Positions 33,829 through 42,966 are shown, counted from the stretch's first letter. The stretch is DNA of 64,000 bases from G963665185 sp049723905 (GCF_049723905.1 NZ_JBJKFD010000001.1:1798001-1862000), one strand, 5' to 3'. Program-made: numbers and translations. The notes: generated from the sequence alone by a model not told the origin.

Positions 33829-34566
33829 ATGAACGATACGCAAAAAATCGCCGTTGTCACCGGAGGCTCCCGGGGAATAGGCAAAGCATGTGCCCTTGCC
33901 CTGGCCCAGAAAGGTTACCGCATCGTCCTGACCTACGTCAGCAAGCCCGAGCTTGCCGACGAGGTTGTCGCCGCCATACGCAAACAGGGCGGAGAGGCCG
34001 AGGCCGTGCAGCTCAATGTTGCCGACCGCGAAGCCGTGGCTGCCTTTTTCAAGGACCGCAAGGAAGAAGGCGTGGACGTGCTGGTGAACAATGCCGGCAT
34101 CACCAAGGACGGTCTGCTCATCCGCATGAAGGATGAAGACTGGGACAAGGTGCTGCACATCAACCTCACCGGTGCTTTCACCTGTCTGCGCGAAACGGCC
34201 AAGATCATGGCCCGTCAGCGCAGTGGCCGGATCATCAATATTTCATCCATTGCCGGGGAAATGGGCAACGCCGGACAGGCCAACTATTCGGCAGCCAAAG
34301 CCGGACTCATCGGTCTGACCAAAACCACCGCCCGCGAACTGGCAGGCCGGGGAGTAACCGTGAACGCAGTAACACCCGGCGCGATCGAAACGGACATGAC
34401 CAAGGTCCTGCCCGAAAAGGTCCGCGAAGGCATGCTGGCGGCCATCCCTCTGGGCCGTTTCGGTACCCCGGAAGACATTGCCGGGGCCGTCTGCTTTTTG
34501 GCGTCCGACGCCGCCGCCTACATTACCGGACATGTTCTGTCCGTGAATGGCGGCATGTACATGTAA
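33829..34566 (+). CDS. fabG: 3-oxoacyl-ACP reductase
   Basis: A 245-residue short-chain dehydrogenase. NADP-binding motif is TGGSRGIGKACA (residues 11-22), NNAGITKDGLLIRM the mid motif, and Ser ... YSAAKAG the catalytic Tyr-Lys. The ending VTPGAIETDMTKVLP and SVNGGMYM is diagnostic of FabG. It carries out the first reduction in each elongation cycle and lies between fabH and acpP. Confidence 0.95.
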   Translation: MNDTQKIAVVTGGSRGIGKACALALAQKGYRIVLTYVSKPELADEVVAAIRKQGGEAEAVQLNVADREAVAAFFKDRKEEGVDVLVNNAGITKDGLLIRMKDEDWDKVLHINLTGAFTCLRETAKIMARQRSGRIINISSIAGEMGNAGQANYSAAKAGLIGLTKTTARELAGRGVTVNAVTPGAIETDMTKVLPEKVREGMLAAIPLGRFGTPEDIAGAVCFLASDAAAYITGHVLSVNGGMYM

Positions 34567-34623
34567 CCACGCGCAACCAGCGCACAGTACCGAAAAGAAC
34601 ATTCCGCATGGAGGAACGTAATT

Positions 34624-34854
34624 ATGTCCGTAGAAGCAAAAGTAAAAGAAATCGTCGTTGAGCAGCTTGGTGTTTCCGCAGACGAAGTGAAGACAGACGC
34701 CTCTTTCGTGGACGACCTGGGCGCCGACTCCCTGGACCTGACCGAACTGATCATGGCCATGGAAGAAGAATTCGGCCTGGAAATCGACGACGAAGACGCC
34801 CAGAAGATCCTGAAGGTGTCTGACGCTGTCAGCTACATCGAGTCCAAGCAATAA
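34624..34854 (+). CDS. acpP: Acyl carrier protein
   Basis: A 76-residue acidic protein with the phosphopantetheine site GADSLDLTELIM (Ser in DSL). GGAGG precedes the ATG. It carries acyl chains for FabH, FabG and FabF encoded around it and for PlsX. Confidence 0.97.
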   Translation: MSVEAKVKEIVVEQLGVSADEVKTDASFVDDLGADSLDLTELIMAMEEEFGLEIDDEDAQKILKVSDAVSYIESKQ

Positions 34855-34963
34855 GAACTCCGGTGATTCTGGCAACAGAAATACAGGGCGTCTTGCAGCT
34901 TATACGGCCGCAAGGCGCTCATATTTTCTCGTGGCCCGTACGTGCAATGCAAGACATTCACCC

Positions 34964-34995
34964 GCGGCAGGACCGGAACTTTCCACACCTGCCGC
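34964..34995 (+). terminator. Hairpin between acpP and fabF
   Basis: GCGGCAGG (34964-34971) pairs with CCTGCCGC (34988-34995), followed by ACTTTTCG. It may partly terminate after acpP, which would give the abundant ACP a higher transcript level than fabF. Confidence 0.5.
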
Positions 34996-35087
34996 ACTTT
35001 TCGTTATGCCGATCGGCACGGTGGAATACACACCTCCCGAAAGACAATCGAACGGCATCCCCGTCGCAGGGGAGGAGAATATAGACC

Positions 35088-36332
35088 ATGAAACTTCACC
35101 GCGTAGTTGTAACAGGCCTTGGGACCGTTACCCCCGTGGGCAACGACCTGGAGACCAGCTGGACCAATCTGCTCGCAGGTAAGAGCGGCGTGGCGCCTAT
35201 CCGCCGTTTCGACGCGACCGGCTACGCCAGCGCCATAGCCGGAGAAGTCAAAGACTTCGACGACTCCGACTACCTGGACAAGAAGCAGGCGCGGCGGCTT
35301 GAACCCTTCACCCGCTACGCCATGGCCTGCACCCGCATGGCCATGCAGATGGCCGGATGGAACCCCTCCGACGTGGAAAAAGAACGCTTCGGAACCATCA
35401 TCGGCGTGGGCTTGGGCGGCCTGAGGACCTTGGAAGAGAATTACGACGCCCTTATCCACAAAGGCCCCCGCCGTGTCAGCCCGTTCATGATTCCCGTACT
35501 CATTGCCAACATGGCGGCCGGACAGTCTTCCATAATGACCGGTGCCATGGGCCCCAACTATTGCACCACTTCGGCCTGCGCCTCCGGGCTGCATGCCATT
35601 GGTGCCGCATACACAGACATCAAACTCGGCCGTGTGGACGCCATGATCTGCGGCGGAGCCGAATCCACCATCACGCAGCTGGCCGTCAGCGGATTCACTT
35701 CGCTCAAGGCCCTGTCCACCCGCAACGAAGAGCCTGAAAAGGCCTCGCGTCCGTTCGACAAAAACCGCGACGGCTTCGTCATTGGCGAAGGGGGCGGCCT
35801 GTTCCTGCTGGAAAGCCTGGAACACGCCCAGGAACGCGGCGCCAAGATTCTGGCCGAGGTTGTGGGCTACGGAGCATCTTCCGATGCCTTCCACATGACC
35901 GCCCCGCCGGAAGACGGCAGCGGTATGGCCCTGTGCATGCAGTCGGCGCTCAAGGAAGCCGGTGTTGCTCCCGAAGAGATCAACTTCATCAATGCCCACG
36001 GCACGTCCACACCCCTCAACGACAAGTGTGAGACAACCGCGGTCAAAAAGGTGTTCGGCAAGCATGCCTACGACATCTCCATGACCTCGAACAAATCCAT
36101 GATCGGTCACCTGCTGGGTGCAGCCGGAGGCGTGGAAAGCGTCTTCTCGGTAAAAACCCTGATGGAAGGCATTATTCCGCCCACCATCAACCTGGAAAAT
36201 CCCGATCCTGAATGCGATTTGGACTACACGCCCAACGTGGCCAAAAAACGCGACGTAGAATACGCCATGTGCAACTCGTTCGGCTTTGGCGGAACCAACT
36301 GCAGCATGCTTTACAAGAAATATCAGGGTTAG
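35088..36332 (+). CDS. fabF: 3-oxoacyl-ACP synthase II
   Basis: A 414-residue elongating condensing enzyme. Active-site Cys is in TTSACASGLHAIGAA, His in NAHGTSTPLND and His in NKSMIGHLLGAAGG; the C-terminus NSFGFGGTN is typical. It extends acyl chains with malonyl-ACP. GGAGG precedes the ATG by a normal spacer. A 233-bp gap separates it from acpP. Confidence 0.96.
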   Translation: MKLHRVVVTGLGTVTPVGNDLETSWTNLLAGKSGVAPIRRFDATGYASAIAGEVKDFDDSDYLDKKQARRLEPFTRYAMACTRMAMQMAGWNPSDVEKERFGTIIGVGLGGLRTLEENYDALIHKGPRRVSPFMIPVLIANMAAGQSSIMTGAMGPNYCTTSACASGLHAIGAAYTDIKLGRVDAMICGGAESTITQLAVSGFTSLKALSTRNEEPEKASRPFDKNRDGFVIGEGGGLFLLESLEHAQERGAKILAEVVGYGASSDAFHMTAPPEDGSGMALCMQSALKEAGVAPEEINFINAHGTSTPLNDKCETTAVKKVFGKHAYDISMTSNKSMIGHLLGAAGGVESVFSVKTLMEGIIPPTINLENPDPECDLDYTPNVAKKRDVEYAMCNSFGFGGTNCSMLYKKYQG

Positions 36333-36412
36333 AAGTCTGTTGAAATAAACGTCCGGTCCGGGTCCATGTGCCTATCGACAACCCGCCGGAATTCCGCCTG
36401 TGTTGTGCCCAG

Positions 36413-36481
36413 GGACAGTCGGCAAGGGGGTGGTCGCACCAGTTGCAACCAGCCTGCAAACGGTTAGAATGCCGACTGTCC
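36413..36481 (+). ncRNA. Candidate structured leader of glyA
   Basis: In the 282-bp gap before glyA, GGACAGTCGGCA (36413-36424) pairs perfectly with TGCCGACTGTCC (36470-36481). The 45-nt interior can form small stems (TGGT-CGC-ACCA, GTTGCAAC). This resembles a branched RNA domain or a protein-binding site. I cannot match it to a known glycine, SAM, SAH or folate riboswitch. The rest of the gap shows nothing. Confidence 0.4.
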
Positions 36482-36614
36482 GGCACGAGCATGTGCCCAG
36501 CAGAACGCGCCGCGCAGACACCGCGCCGACGCAGCCCTGTCGAAGCAGAGGCGGACGGGGGCAGCAGCTCCCGCCTCTTTCCTACCAACAACGTTCATTG
36601 AAAAGGTGGCAGCC

Positions 36615-37853
36615 ATGGAAGAATTGATCATGCGCGACCCGGAGATAGCCAAGGCCATCACACTCGAATGCGACCGCCAGATGGGCAAGCTCGAGATGAT
36701 TGCCAGCGAAAACTTTACCTCGATCCCCGTGCGGCAGGCACAGGGTTCGGTCATGACGCACAAGTACGCAGAAGGGTATCCCCACAAGCGCTACTACGGC
36801 GGCTGCGAGTATGTGGACATAGCCGAAGATCTGGCCCGCGACAGGGTCAAGCAGCTCTTCGGTTGCGAATACGCCAACGTCCAGCCCCATTCCGGCTCAC
36901 AGGCCAACATGGGGGTCTATTTCTCCGTGCTCAAGCCCGGAGATACCATCCTGGGCATGGACCTCTCGCACGGCGGTCACCTGACACACGGTTCCCCGGT
37001 CAACTTTTCCGGCAAGCTCTACAACACCACGTTTTACGGTGTGGACCCGGAAACAAAGACCATCGACTATGACCAGGTTCTGGCCAAAGCCAAGGAACAC
37101 AAGCCCAAACTCATCATTGCAGGGGCTTCCGCCTACCCGCGCATCATCGACTTCAAGCGTTTCCGTGAAATCGCAGACGAAGTCGGCGCATACCTGATGG
37201 TGGACATGGCGCACATCGCCGGTCTCATCGCCGCAGGCATCCACCCCTCCTGCATCGAGCACGCACACTTCACCACTTCGACCACGCACAAGACCCTGCG
37301 CGGTCCCCGCGGCGGCCTCATCCTCTCTTCCGAGGAAAACATGAAGTCGCTGAACTCGAACATCTTCCCCGGCATCCAGGGCGGCCCGCTGATGCACGTC
37401 ATCGCGGCCAAGGCCGTGGCTTTCGGCGAAGCTCTGCGCCCCTCGTTCAAAGTCTACCAGCAGCAGGTCGTGAACAACGCCCAGGTGCTGGCAAAGACCA
37501 TTACGGACGCAGGCTACGATCTGGTGAGCGGCGGCACGGACAACCACCTGCTGCTCATGGACCTGACCTCCAAGGACATCACCGGCAAAGACGCCGAACA
37601 TGCCCTGGACAAGGCCGGCATCACCGTAAACAAGAACACCGTCCCCTTCGAGACCCGTTCGCCCTTCGTGACCTCGGGCATTCGCCTGGGCACACCCGCG
37701 CTGACCACCCGTGGCATGCGCGAGGACGAAATGGTCAAGGTTGGCGGCTGGATCGTGGACGTGCTGAAGAACATCGAAAACGAGACGCGGCTTGAAGAAA
37801 TCCGCATCGACATTGAGAAGTTTGCGAAGCAGTATCCCCTCTTCGCCGAATAA
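36615..37853 (+). CDS. glyA: Serine hydroxymethyltransferase
   Basis: A 412-residue PLP enzyme interconverting serine and glycine with tetrahydrofolate. Markers are MIASENFTSIPVRQAQGSV, GYPHKRYYGGCEYVD, and the PLP lysine in STTHKTLRGPRGGLILS. The ATG at 36615 is preferred because AAGGTGG lies five bases upstream; a GTG three codons earlier overlaps that ribosome site. It is cotranscribed with or near the fatty-acid genes, possibly with its own leader. Confidence 0.96.
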   Translation: MEELIMRDPEIAKAITLECDRQMGKLEMIASENFTSIPVRQAQGSVMTHKYAEGYPHKRYYGGCEYVDIAEDLARDRVKQLFGCEYANVQPHSGSQANMGVYFSVLKPGDTILGMDLSHGGHLTHGSPVNFSGKLYNTTFYGVDPETKTIDYDQVLAKAKEHKPKLIIAGASAYPRIIDFKRFREIADEVGAYLMVDMAHIAGLIAAGIHPSCIEHAHFTTSTTHKTLRGPRGGLILSSEENMKSLNSNIFPGIQGGPLMHVIAAKAVAFGEALRPSFKVYQQQVVNNAQVLAKTITDAGYDLVSGGTDNHLLLMDLTSKDITGKDAEHALDKAGITVNKNTVPFETRSPFVTSGIRLGTPALTTRGMREDEMVKVGGWIVDVLKNIENETRLEEIRIDIEKFAKQYPLFAE

Positions 37854-37859
37854 ATCTAG

Positions 37860-37990
37860 AGCGGCTGGTTCTTTTCGCCAGTGACGGCGTTGTGGGGAGG
37901 ATTTTGCGAACGGGATGGAGAATAAAACTCCTATCCACATTCGCAAAATCCTCCCCACGCCTAGTCACAGACGAAAACTCCTCAGCCGCC
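37860..37990. repeat. 131-bp imperfect palindrome after glyA
   Basis: The inner arms GTGGGGAGGATTTTGCGAA (37892-37910) and their exact complement (37940-37958) are extended outward by an imperfect match to GCGGCTG ... CAGCCGC at 37861-37867 and about 37983-37989. The central part GGATGGAG/CTCCTATCC also nearly pairs. The whole may be a small non-autonomous repeat element or a large terminator hairpin. Confidence 0.75.
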
Positions 37991-38066
37991 CGACGGCAAG
38001 TCTGGAAAAAACATAAGAACAGGCCATAGCCCGCCTGTGTAATAAAAGTTTTTGGAAGGGGAGCGC

Positions 38067-38101
38067 GAGGGGAGAACCTTTTTTCAAAAAGGTTTCCCCT
38101 C
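38067..38101. repeat. Dispersed GAGGGG/CCCCTC hairpin element, inverted copy
   Basis: GAGGGGAGAACCTTTTTT pairs with AAAAAGGTTTCCCCTC. The flank GGAAGGGGAGCGC (38054-38066) is the reverse complement of the flank seen at 28070-28083 and 59526-59539, so this is the same family in the opposite orientation. It lies between glyA and the deaminase gene. Confidence 0.75.
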
Positions 38102-38130
38102 GCCCCTCTCTTCATAAAGAGGAACACCTC

Positions 38131-38595
38131 ATGTCTGACACAAGAATGCCCTGGCCCGAGTATTTCATGCGTATCGCGCATGTTGTTTCCGAGCGCAGCA
38201 CCTGTTTACGGCGCAAGGTTGGTGCCATAGCGGTCCGGGACAAGCGAATCCTTGCCACGGGGTACAATGGTGCTCCTGCGGGATTGAAGCACTGCCTGGA
38301 CATTGGGTGCCTCCGCGAGAAGCTTCAGGTTCCGTCGGGCCAGCGCCACGAGCTGTGCCGGGCCCTACATGCGGAACAGAACGTCATCATTCAGGCTGCG
38401 GCCAGCGGCGTAAGCCTGGAAGGCGCCACCCTTTACTGCACCACGCAGCCGTGCCTGATCTGTACCAAGATGCTGATCAACGTAGGCATCCGCACCATGT
38501 ATTTTTCAGAATCCTACCCGGATGAACTGGCCCAGGACATGCTGGAGGAAGCCGAAGTGCACTACGAAGTGCTGCTGCCCGGAGAAGCCGAGTAA
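38131..38595 (+). CDS. dCMP deaminase family protein
   Basis: A 154-residue zinc deaminase. The HAEQNVIIQAA motif gives the His ligand and catalytic Glu, and TTQPCLICTKM gives the two Cys ligands. An N-terminal Cys/His-rich insert (GLKHCLDIGCLREKL) is typical of ComEB-like dCMP deaminases, which supply dUMP for thymidylate. It overlaps ribD (TAATG), so it belongs to the riboflavin operon, as in related genomes. Confidence 0.9.
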   Translation: MSDTRMPWPEYFMRIAHVVSERSTCLRRKVGAIAVRDKRILATGYNGAPAGLKHCLDIGCLREKLQVPSGQRHELCRALHAEQNVIIQAAASGVSLEGATLYCTTQPCLICTKMLINVGIRTMYFSESYPDELAQDMLEEAEVHYEVLLPGEAE

Positions 38596-39740
38596 TGACG
38601 GCTTCGGGCGACATGCACTTTCTGCAGCGGGCCATTGAACTGGCCCGGCGCGGACGCGGAACCACGGCACCGAACCCCTGTGTGGGCGCGGTGCTGGTTC
38701 GTGACGGTGCTGTTGTTGCCGAAGGCTGGCACACCCGGTACGGCGCTTTGCACGCCGAGCGCGAGGCCTTGGCCGATGCTCGACGCAAAGGCGTGGACCC
38801 GACGCAGTGCACCATGTACGTGACCTTGGAGCCGTGCAACCACCATGGCAAAACCCCGCCCTGTACGGAAGCGATTCTGGAAGCCGGAGTCCCTGCGGTC
38901 GTTGTGGGCATGCGCGACCCCAATCCGGTGGCGGCTGGCGGCCTGGAACATCTGCAGGAACAGGGCGTTGCCGTGCGCGTGGTTGCGGAAGACAGCGAAG
39001 AAGGCTTGGCCTGTCGCGCACTTTTGGCAGACTTTGTACATTTTCAGCAGACAGACCGGGCATTTCTGATTCTCAAACTGGCCGCGACTCTTGATGGCAA
39101 AATCGCGGGCGTGTCTGGAAAGCCGGAAAAAGTGACCGGCCCCAAGGCGCACGACCATGTGCAGGCATTGCGCCGGATGGCCGGTGCCGTCATAGTGGGC
39201 GGCCAGACCCTGCGCGCGGACAACCCCAGACTGACCCGCCGGGGCAACGATGAAGAGGCAGACACCCAGCCCTATGCCGTGGTGGTGACGTCGAAGCTGC
39301 CGTCTGCGGACAAGGACATTTTTCTTTTGCGGGAACGCGCCGCACAGACGATTTTCTGGACCGGAACCGAACAGGCGCAAAGCGAAACCGCTGCCCAGCT
39401 TGAAAAACTCGGCTGCCGCGTCTGGGGATTGGATTCCGGAGAACACGGCCTGGACCTGAGCCAAGGGCTTGCCCGGCTACGCGCCGAACTTGACGTGTTT
39501 TACGCCCTGTGCGAGGGCGGAGGTACATTGGCAATGGGGTGCGTCAGCCAGGGTATGGCTGATGAACTGCATTATTTTGTTGCTCCGAGGGTGCTGGGCA
39601 ATACCAATGGTGTGGCATCGTTTTCCGGGGCCACTGCACAGAACATTGCCGACACGAAAAATTTCCGCATCGTGGCAACGGAATATTTCGACCCGGACCT
39701 GCTTTTGGTAATGCACCCGAAAAGGGAAGTCGCTCCCTAG
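38595..39740 (+). CDS. ribD: Bifunctional riboflavin deaminase/reductase RibD
   Basis: A 381-residue two-domain enzyme. The N-terminal deaminase has HAEREAL and EPCNHHGKTPPC, and the C-terminal reductase contains LILKLAATLDGKIAG, RRMAGAVIVGGQTLRADNP and CEGGGTLAMG. It performs the second and third steps of riboflavin synthesis. The start overlaps the stop of the deaminase gene. Confidence 0.93.
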   Translation: MTASGDMHFLQRAIELARRGRGTTAPNPCVGAVLVRDGAVVAEGWHTRYGALHAEREALADARRKGVDPTQCTMYVTLEPCNHHGKTPPCTEAILEAGVPAVVVGMRDPNPVAAGGLEHLQEQGVAVRVVAEDSEEGLACRALLADFVHFQQTDRAFLILKLAATLDGKIAGVSGKPEKVTGPKAHDHVQALRRMAGAVIVGGQTLRADNPRLTRRGNDEEADTQPYAVVVTSKLPSADKDIFLLRERAAQTIFWTGTEQAQSETAAQLEKLGCRVWGLDSGEHGLDLSQGLARLRAELDVFYALCEGGGTLAMGCVSQGMADELHYFVAPRVLGNTNGVASFSGATAQNIADTKNFRIVATEYFDPDLLLVMHPKREVAP

Positions 39741-39838
39741 ACAGCCAAGCCAGGGCTGGAGCTTGCGAGAAAAAACGGCACTTCACGACGGCAACGGGGC
39801 AGCAATGGGGCAGCACGAATTTTTCAGCACAACCGATG

Positions 39839-39966
39839 GAAAGGTCGCTCAAAAATCGGGCTGGCAAGACACAAGGAAATTTACGGGGCCGACGTGTGCT
39901 TCTTCTGCACACGAGGAGTCGAAAATTCCGCAGGAACGCGGGCAGCACGAATTTTTCAGCGACCTT
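39839..39966. repeat. 128-bp imperfect inverted repeat between ribD and ribE
   Basis: AAAGGTCGCT(C)AAAAATCGGG (from 39839) pairs with the segment ending in AGCGACCTTT (39957-39966). An inner stem GTGTGC/GCACAC lies near 39894-39912. The string GGGCAGCACGAATTTTTCAG occurs twice (from about 39808 and from 39940). The right arm stops 12 bp before the ribE start, so the hairpin could affect ribE translation. It does not match the FMN riboswitch. Confidence 0.6.
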
Positions 39967-39978
39967 TAAGGAAGTGGT

Positions 39979-40647
39979 ATGTTTACCGGAATAATACTAG
40001 GCCAAGGACGGATAGAAGCCGTAGAGAGCAGGGGCAATGAATCGCGTTTTCGCATTTCTCCCCTTTTCAAGCTGACCGATTATGTGATCGGCGAGTCCAT
40101 AGCAGTCAACGGTGCCTGCCTGACGGTGGAAACCGTGATGGGGAAGTCGTATGCAGCCTATGCTTCCGGGGAAACACTCTCGCGTACCAACCTGGGCACT
40201 TTGCGGCCCGGTTCGCTGGTCAATCTGGAGCGTGCCCTGGCATTCGGCGACCGCCTTGGCGGCCATCTGGTAAGCGGACACATCGACTGCCAGGCCGAAG
40301 TGGAAAGCGTGACGCCGAACGGGCAGGCCCGAGCCTACCGGATTCGTTTTCCCAGGGAACAGGCGCCCTATGTCATTCCCAAGGGATCGGTCACATTGGA
40401 CGGCATCAGTCTGACCGTGAACGATTGCGGCAAAGACTTTCTGCGGGTGGACATCATCCCGGAAACCCAGAGGGTGACGACCATTGCCCAGTGGAAACCA
40501 GGATATAAAATGAATATGGAGACCGACCTGATAGGCAAGTATGTGCAGAACATGCTGAGCCCCTGGGCCGGGGAAAAGGATACGGGAAAGACGCAAGCCG
40601 CCGCTGGCGGCCTGACTATCGACTTCCTGCGGGAAAATGGGTTTTAA
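39979..40647 (+). CDS. ribE: Riboflavin synthase alpha subunit
   Basis: A 222-residue enzyme made of two lumazine-binding repeats: MFTGIILGQGRIEAVESRG ... INGACLTVETV-like SIAVNGACLTVETVMG, then GGHLVSGHIDCQAEVESV and LDGISLTVNDCGKDFLRVDI. It dismutates dimethylribityllumazine to riboflavin. AAGGAAG lies just upstream of the ATG. Confidence 0.95.
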   Translation: MFTGIILGQGRIEAVESRGNESRFRISPLFKLTDYVIGESIAVNGACLTVETVMGKSYAAYASGETLSRTNLGTLRPGSLVNLERALAFGDRLGGHLVSGHIDCQAEVESVTPNGQARAYRIRFPREQAPYVIPKGSVTLDGISLTVNDCGKDFLRVDIIPETQRVTTIAQWKPGYKMNMETDLIGKYVQNMLSPWAGEKDTGKTQAAAGGLTIDFLRENGF

Positions 40648-40776
40648 CACTGTTCCGCGCGCTGCGTTTCCAAGCCTTCCGGTGGGTTTCCGGGTACGGC
40701 AAGGGACTTTGCAAGCGGACGCTTTGCGCGTAGACTTACGCACTTTTTTCGAGCCGACGCGCTCTGGAGATTATGA

Positions 40777-42018
40777 ATGAACAAATACACAGACCACATT
40801 TGCTCCGTTGAGGAAGCCATAGAGGACATCCGCAACGGCAAGATGATTATTCTTGTGGACGACGAAGACCGCGAGAACGAAGGCGACCTGACCTGCGCTG
40901 CGGAAAAGATCACGCCCGAGATCATCAACTTCATGGCTACGCACGGCCGCGGACTGATCTGCCTGCCCATGTCCAATGAAATGGCGGACCATCTGGAACT
41001 GCCGCTCATGAGCAAGCACAACGAGTCCTCGTTTGGTACCAACTTCACGGTGTCCATCGAAGCGCGCAAAGGCGTGACCACGGGCATCTCGGCCTATGAT
41101 CGGGCCACCACCATCCTTACCGCGGTCAGTGACACGGCCACGGCGGAGGACATCGTCACGCCGGGCCACGTCTTCCCCTTGCGCGCCAAGGACGGCGGCG
41201 TCCTGGTACGCTGCGGACAGACCGAAGGCAGCGTGGACCTTTCCGTCCTGGCCGGGCTCAAACCCGCCAGCGTCATCTGCGAAATCATGCGTGAAGACGG
41301 CAACATGTCCCGCATGCCCGATCTGATCGAATTCGCAGAAAAACACGATATCAAAATCGCCACCATCGCCGACCTCATCCAGTACCGCATGAAGTTCGGC
41401 CACCTGAGCGTGCAAAAGGTCAGCGACGCCAAGCTGCCCAGCTGCTACGGTGGTGAATTCACCATTTCCGCGTTCCATTCCGATGTGGACGGACGCGACC
41501 ATGTGGCCCTGGTTATGGGCGACGTCCATCCAGACGAACCCTGCCTGGTACGCGTGCACAGCGAATGCCTGACCGGCGACGTGTTTGGCAGCCTGCGCTG
41601 CGACTGCGGCGGCCAGCTGCAGAACGCCCTACGCATGATTTCCGAAGAAGGCAAAGGTGTGCTTTTGTATATGCGCCAGGAAGGCCGCGGTATCGGCCTT
41701 GCCAACAAGATCAAGGCGTACCATCTTCAGGACGAAGGCTACGACACGGTTGAAGCCAACCAGAAGCTGGGATTCAAGGCCGACCTGCGCGACTACGGCG
41801 TAGGGGCACAAATTCTGGTGGCCCTCGGGGTCAAAAAAATGCGCCTTATGACCAACAACCCCAAAAAAATCGTGGGGCTGGAAGGCTACGGGCTGGAGGT
41901 TACGGACCGGGTGCCCATTGAAATGGCCCCCTGCCCGCAGAACCAGTGCTATCTGGAAACCAAAAAGAACAAGATGGGCCACCTGCTCCATCTCAACGAA
42001 AAGACCGGAGAACAATAA
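40777..42018 (+). CDS. ribBA: DHBP synthase / GTP cyclohydrolase II fusion
   Basis: A 413-residue bifunctional enzyme. The N-terminal RibB half has VDDEDRENEGDLTCAAEKIT and the RGLICLPMS loop. The C-terminal RibA half has the zinc site CLTGDVFGSLRCDCGGQL and YMRQEGRGIGLANKIKAY. It provides both precursors of riboflavin. It is 129 bp after ribE and 3 bp before ribH. Confidence 0.96.
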   Translation: MNKYTDHICSVEEAIEDIRNGKMIILVDDEDRENEGDLTCAAEKITPEIINFMATHGRGLICLPMSNEMADHLELPLMSKHNESSFGTNFTVSIEARKGVTTGISAYDRATTILTAVSDTATAEDIVTPGHVFPLRAKDGGVLVRCGQTEGSVDLSVLAGLKPASVICEIMREDGNMSRMPDLIEFAEKHDIKIATIADLIQYRMKFGHLSVQKVSDAKLPSCYGGEFTISAFHSDVDGRDHVALVMGDVHPDEPCLVRVHSECLTGDVFGSLRCDCGGQLQNALRMISEEGKGVLLYMRQEGRGIGLANKIKAYHLQDEGYDTVEANQKLGFKADLRDYGVGAQILVALGVKKMRLMTNNPKKIVGLEGYGLEVTDRVPIEMAPCPQNQCYLETKKNKMGHLLHLNEKTGEQ

Positions 42019-42021
42019 GTC

Positions 42022-42492
42022 ATGCTTAACCTGAAGACTACCGAAGGCCAGCTTGATGCCAAAGGCCTGAAATTCACTCTCGTCGCGGCCCGTTTCAACG
42101 ATTTCATCGTGGACAGACTCGTGGGCGGTGCAGCGGATTACCTCATCCGCCACGGCGCACAGGCCGAGAACATCAATCTGGTGCGCATCCCCGGTGCGTT
42201 CGAGATGCCCGTGGCCGTTCGCAAAATCGCCCAAAAGGGCGAGTGCGATGCCATCGTCTGCCTGGGTGCCGTCATCCGCGGCTCCACTCCGCATTTCGAC
42301 TTCGTGGCCAACGAGTGCGCCAAGGGTCTGGCCCATGTGGGACTGGAAACCGGAATGCCCATCGGCTTCGGCGTGCTGACCACGGACTCAATTGAACAGG
42401 CCATTGAACGGGCCGGAAGCAAAGCTGGAAACAAGGGAGCCGAGGCGGCAGCCGCAGCTCTCGAACTGGTTCGCGTCCTGGAGCAAATTTAA
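42022..42492 (+). CDS. ribH: 6,7-dimethyl-8-ribityllumazine synthase
   Basis: A 156-residue lumazine synthase subunit. It has FTLVAARFNDFIVDRLV, the substrate motif VRIPGAFEMPVAVRKIA, VCLGAVIRGSTPHFDFVANE with the catalytic His, and GVLTTDSIEQAIERAG. It condenses the RibA and RibB branch products. It lies 3 bp after ribBA and 3 bp before nusB. Confidence 0.96.
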   Translation: MLNLKTTEGQLDAKGLKFTLVAARFNDFIVDRLVGGAADYLIRHGAQAENINLVRIPGAFEMPVAVRKIAQKGECDAIVCLGAVIRGSTPHFDFVANECAKGLAHVGLETGMPIGFGVLTTDSIEQAIERAGSKAGNKGAEAAAAALELVRVLEQI

Positions 42493-42495
42493 TCC

Positions 42496-42966
42496 ATGCA
42501 GCAAAAACAGGTCAGCGTCCGCCGGACTGCGCGCCAGCGGGCCTTTCAGACATTGTACGGTCTGCACTTCGAGGCCGCGGAAAACCAGGAAAAGCTCTTT
42601 TTTCTTTTCAGCAAGGGGCCTTCCCTGCGCGGTGAAGGAAAAGTTGCGCAAAAAGCCGGAGAATTCGCCTGGGAACTTGTCCTGGGCGTCTGGGAGCATT
42701 CCGAAGAACTCGACGAGACCATCTCCAAATTCTCCCAGCATTGGAAGATCAAGCGTATTGCCAAAATCGAACTGACCATTTTGCGCCTGGCGCTGTTCGA
42801 GATGCTCTACAGGCCTGACATTCCGCTCAAGGTTGCCATCAACGAAGCCGTGGAAATGGCCAAGAGCTATGGCGACGAGAACTCGGCCAACTTCATCAAC
42901 GGCATACTCGACGCTGCGGCCAAGGCCGTGCAGAACGGCGAGTTTGAGATGCGTAAAGGCATTTAA
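42496..42966 (+). CDS. nusB: Transcription antitermination factor NusB
   Basis: A 156-residue all-helical RNA-binding protein. It begins RRTARQRAFQTLYGLHFEA and has the C-terminal signature ILRLALFEMLYRPDIPLKVA followed by INEAVEMAKSYGDENSANFI. It acts in rRNA antitermination with NusA, NusE and NusG. The ribH-nusB linkage is conserved in many bacteria. Confidence 0.94.
   Translation: MQQKQVSVRRTARQRAFQTLYGLHFEAAENQEKLFFLFSKGPSLRGEGKVAQKAGEFAWELVLGVWEHSEELDETISKFSQHWKIKRIAKIELTILRLALFEMLYRPDIPLKVAINEAVEMAKSYGDENSANFINGILDAAAKAVQNGEFEMRKGI

Noticed and set aside
37133..37958. Long minus-strand frames over glyA
   Set aside because: Antisense to glyA with His/Gly/Val-rich mirror composition.
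39741..39978. FMN riboswitch before ribE
   Set aside because: The conserved RFN-element loops could not be found; the region is an imperfect inverted repeat instead.
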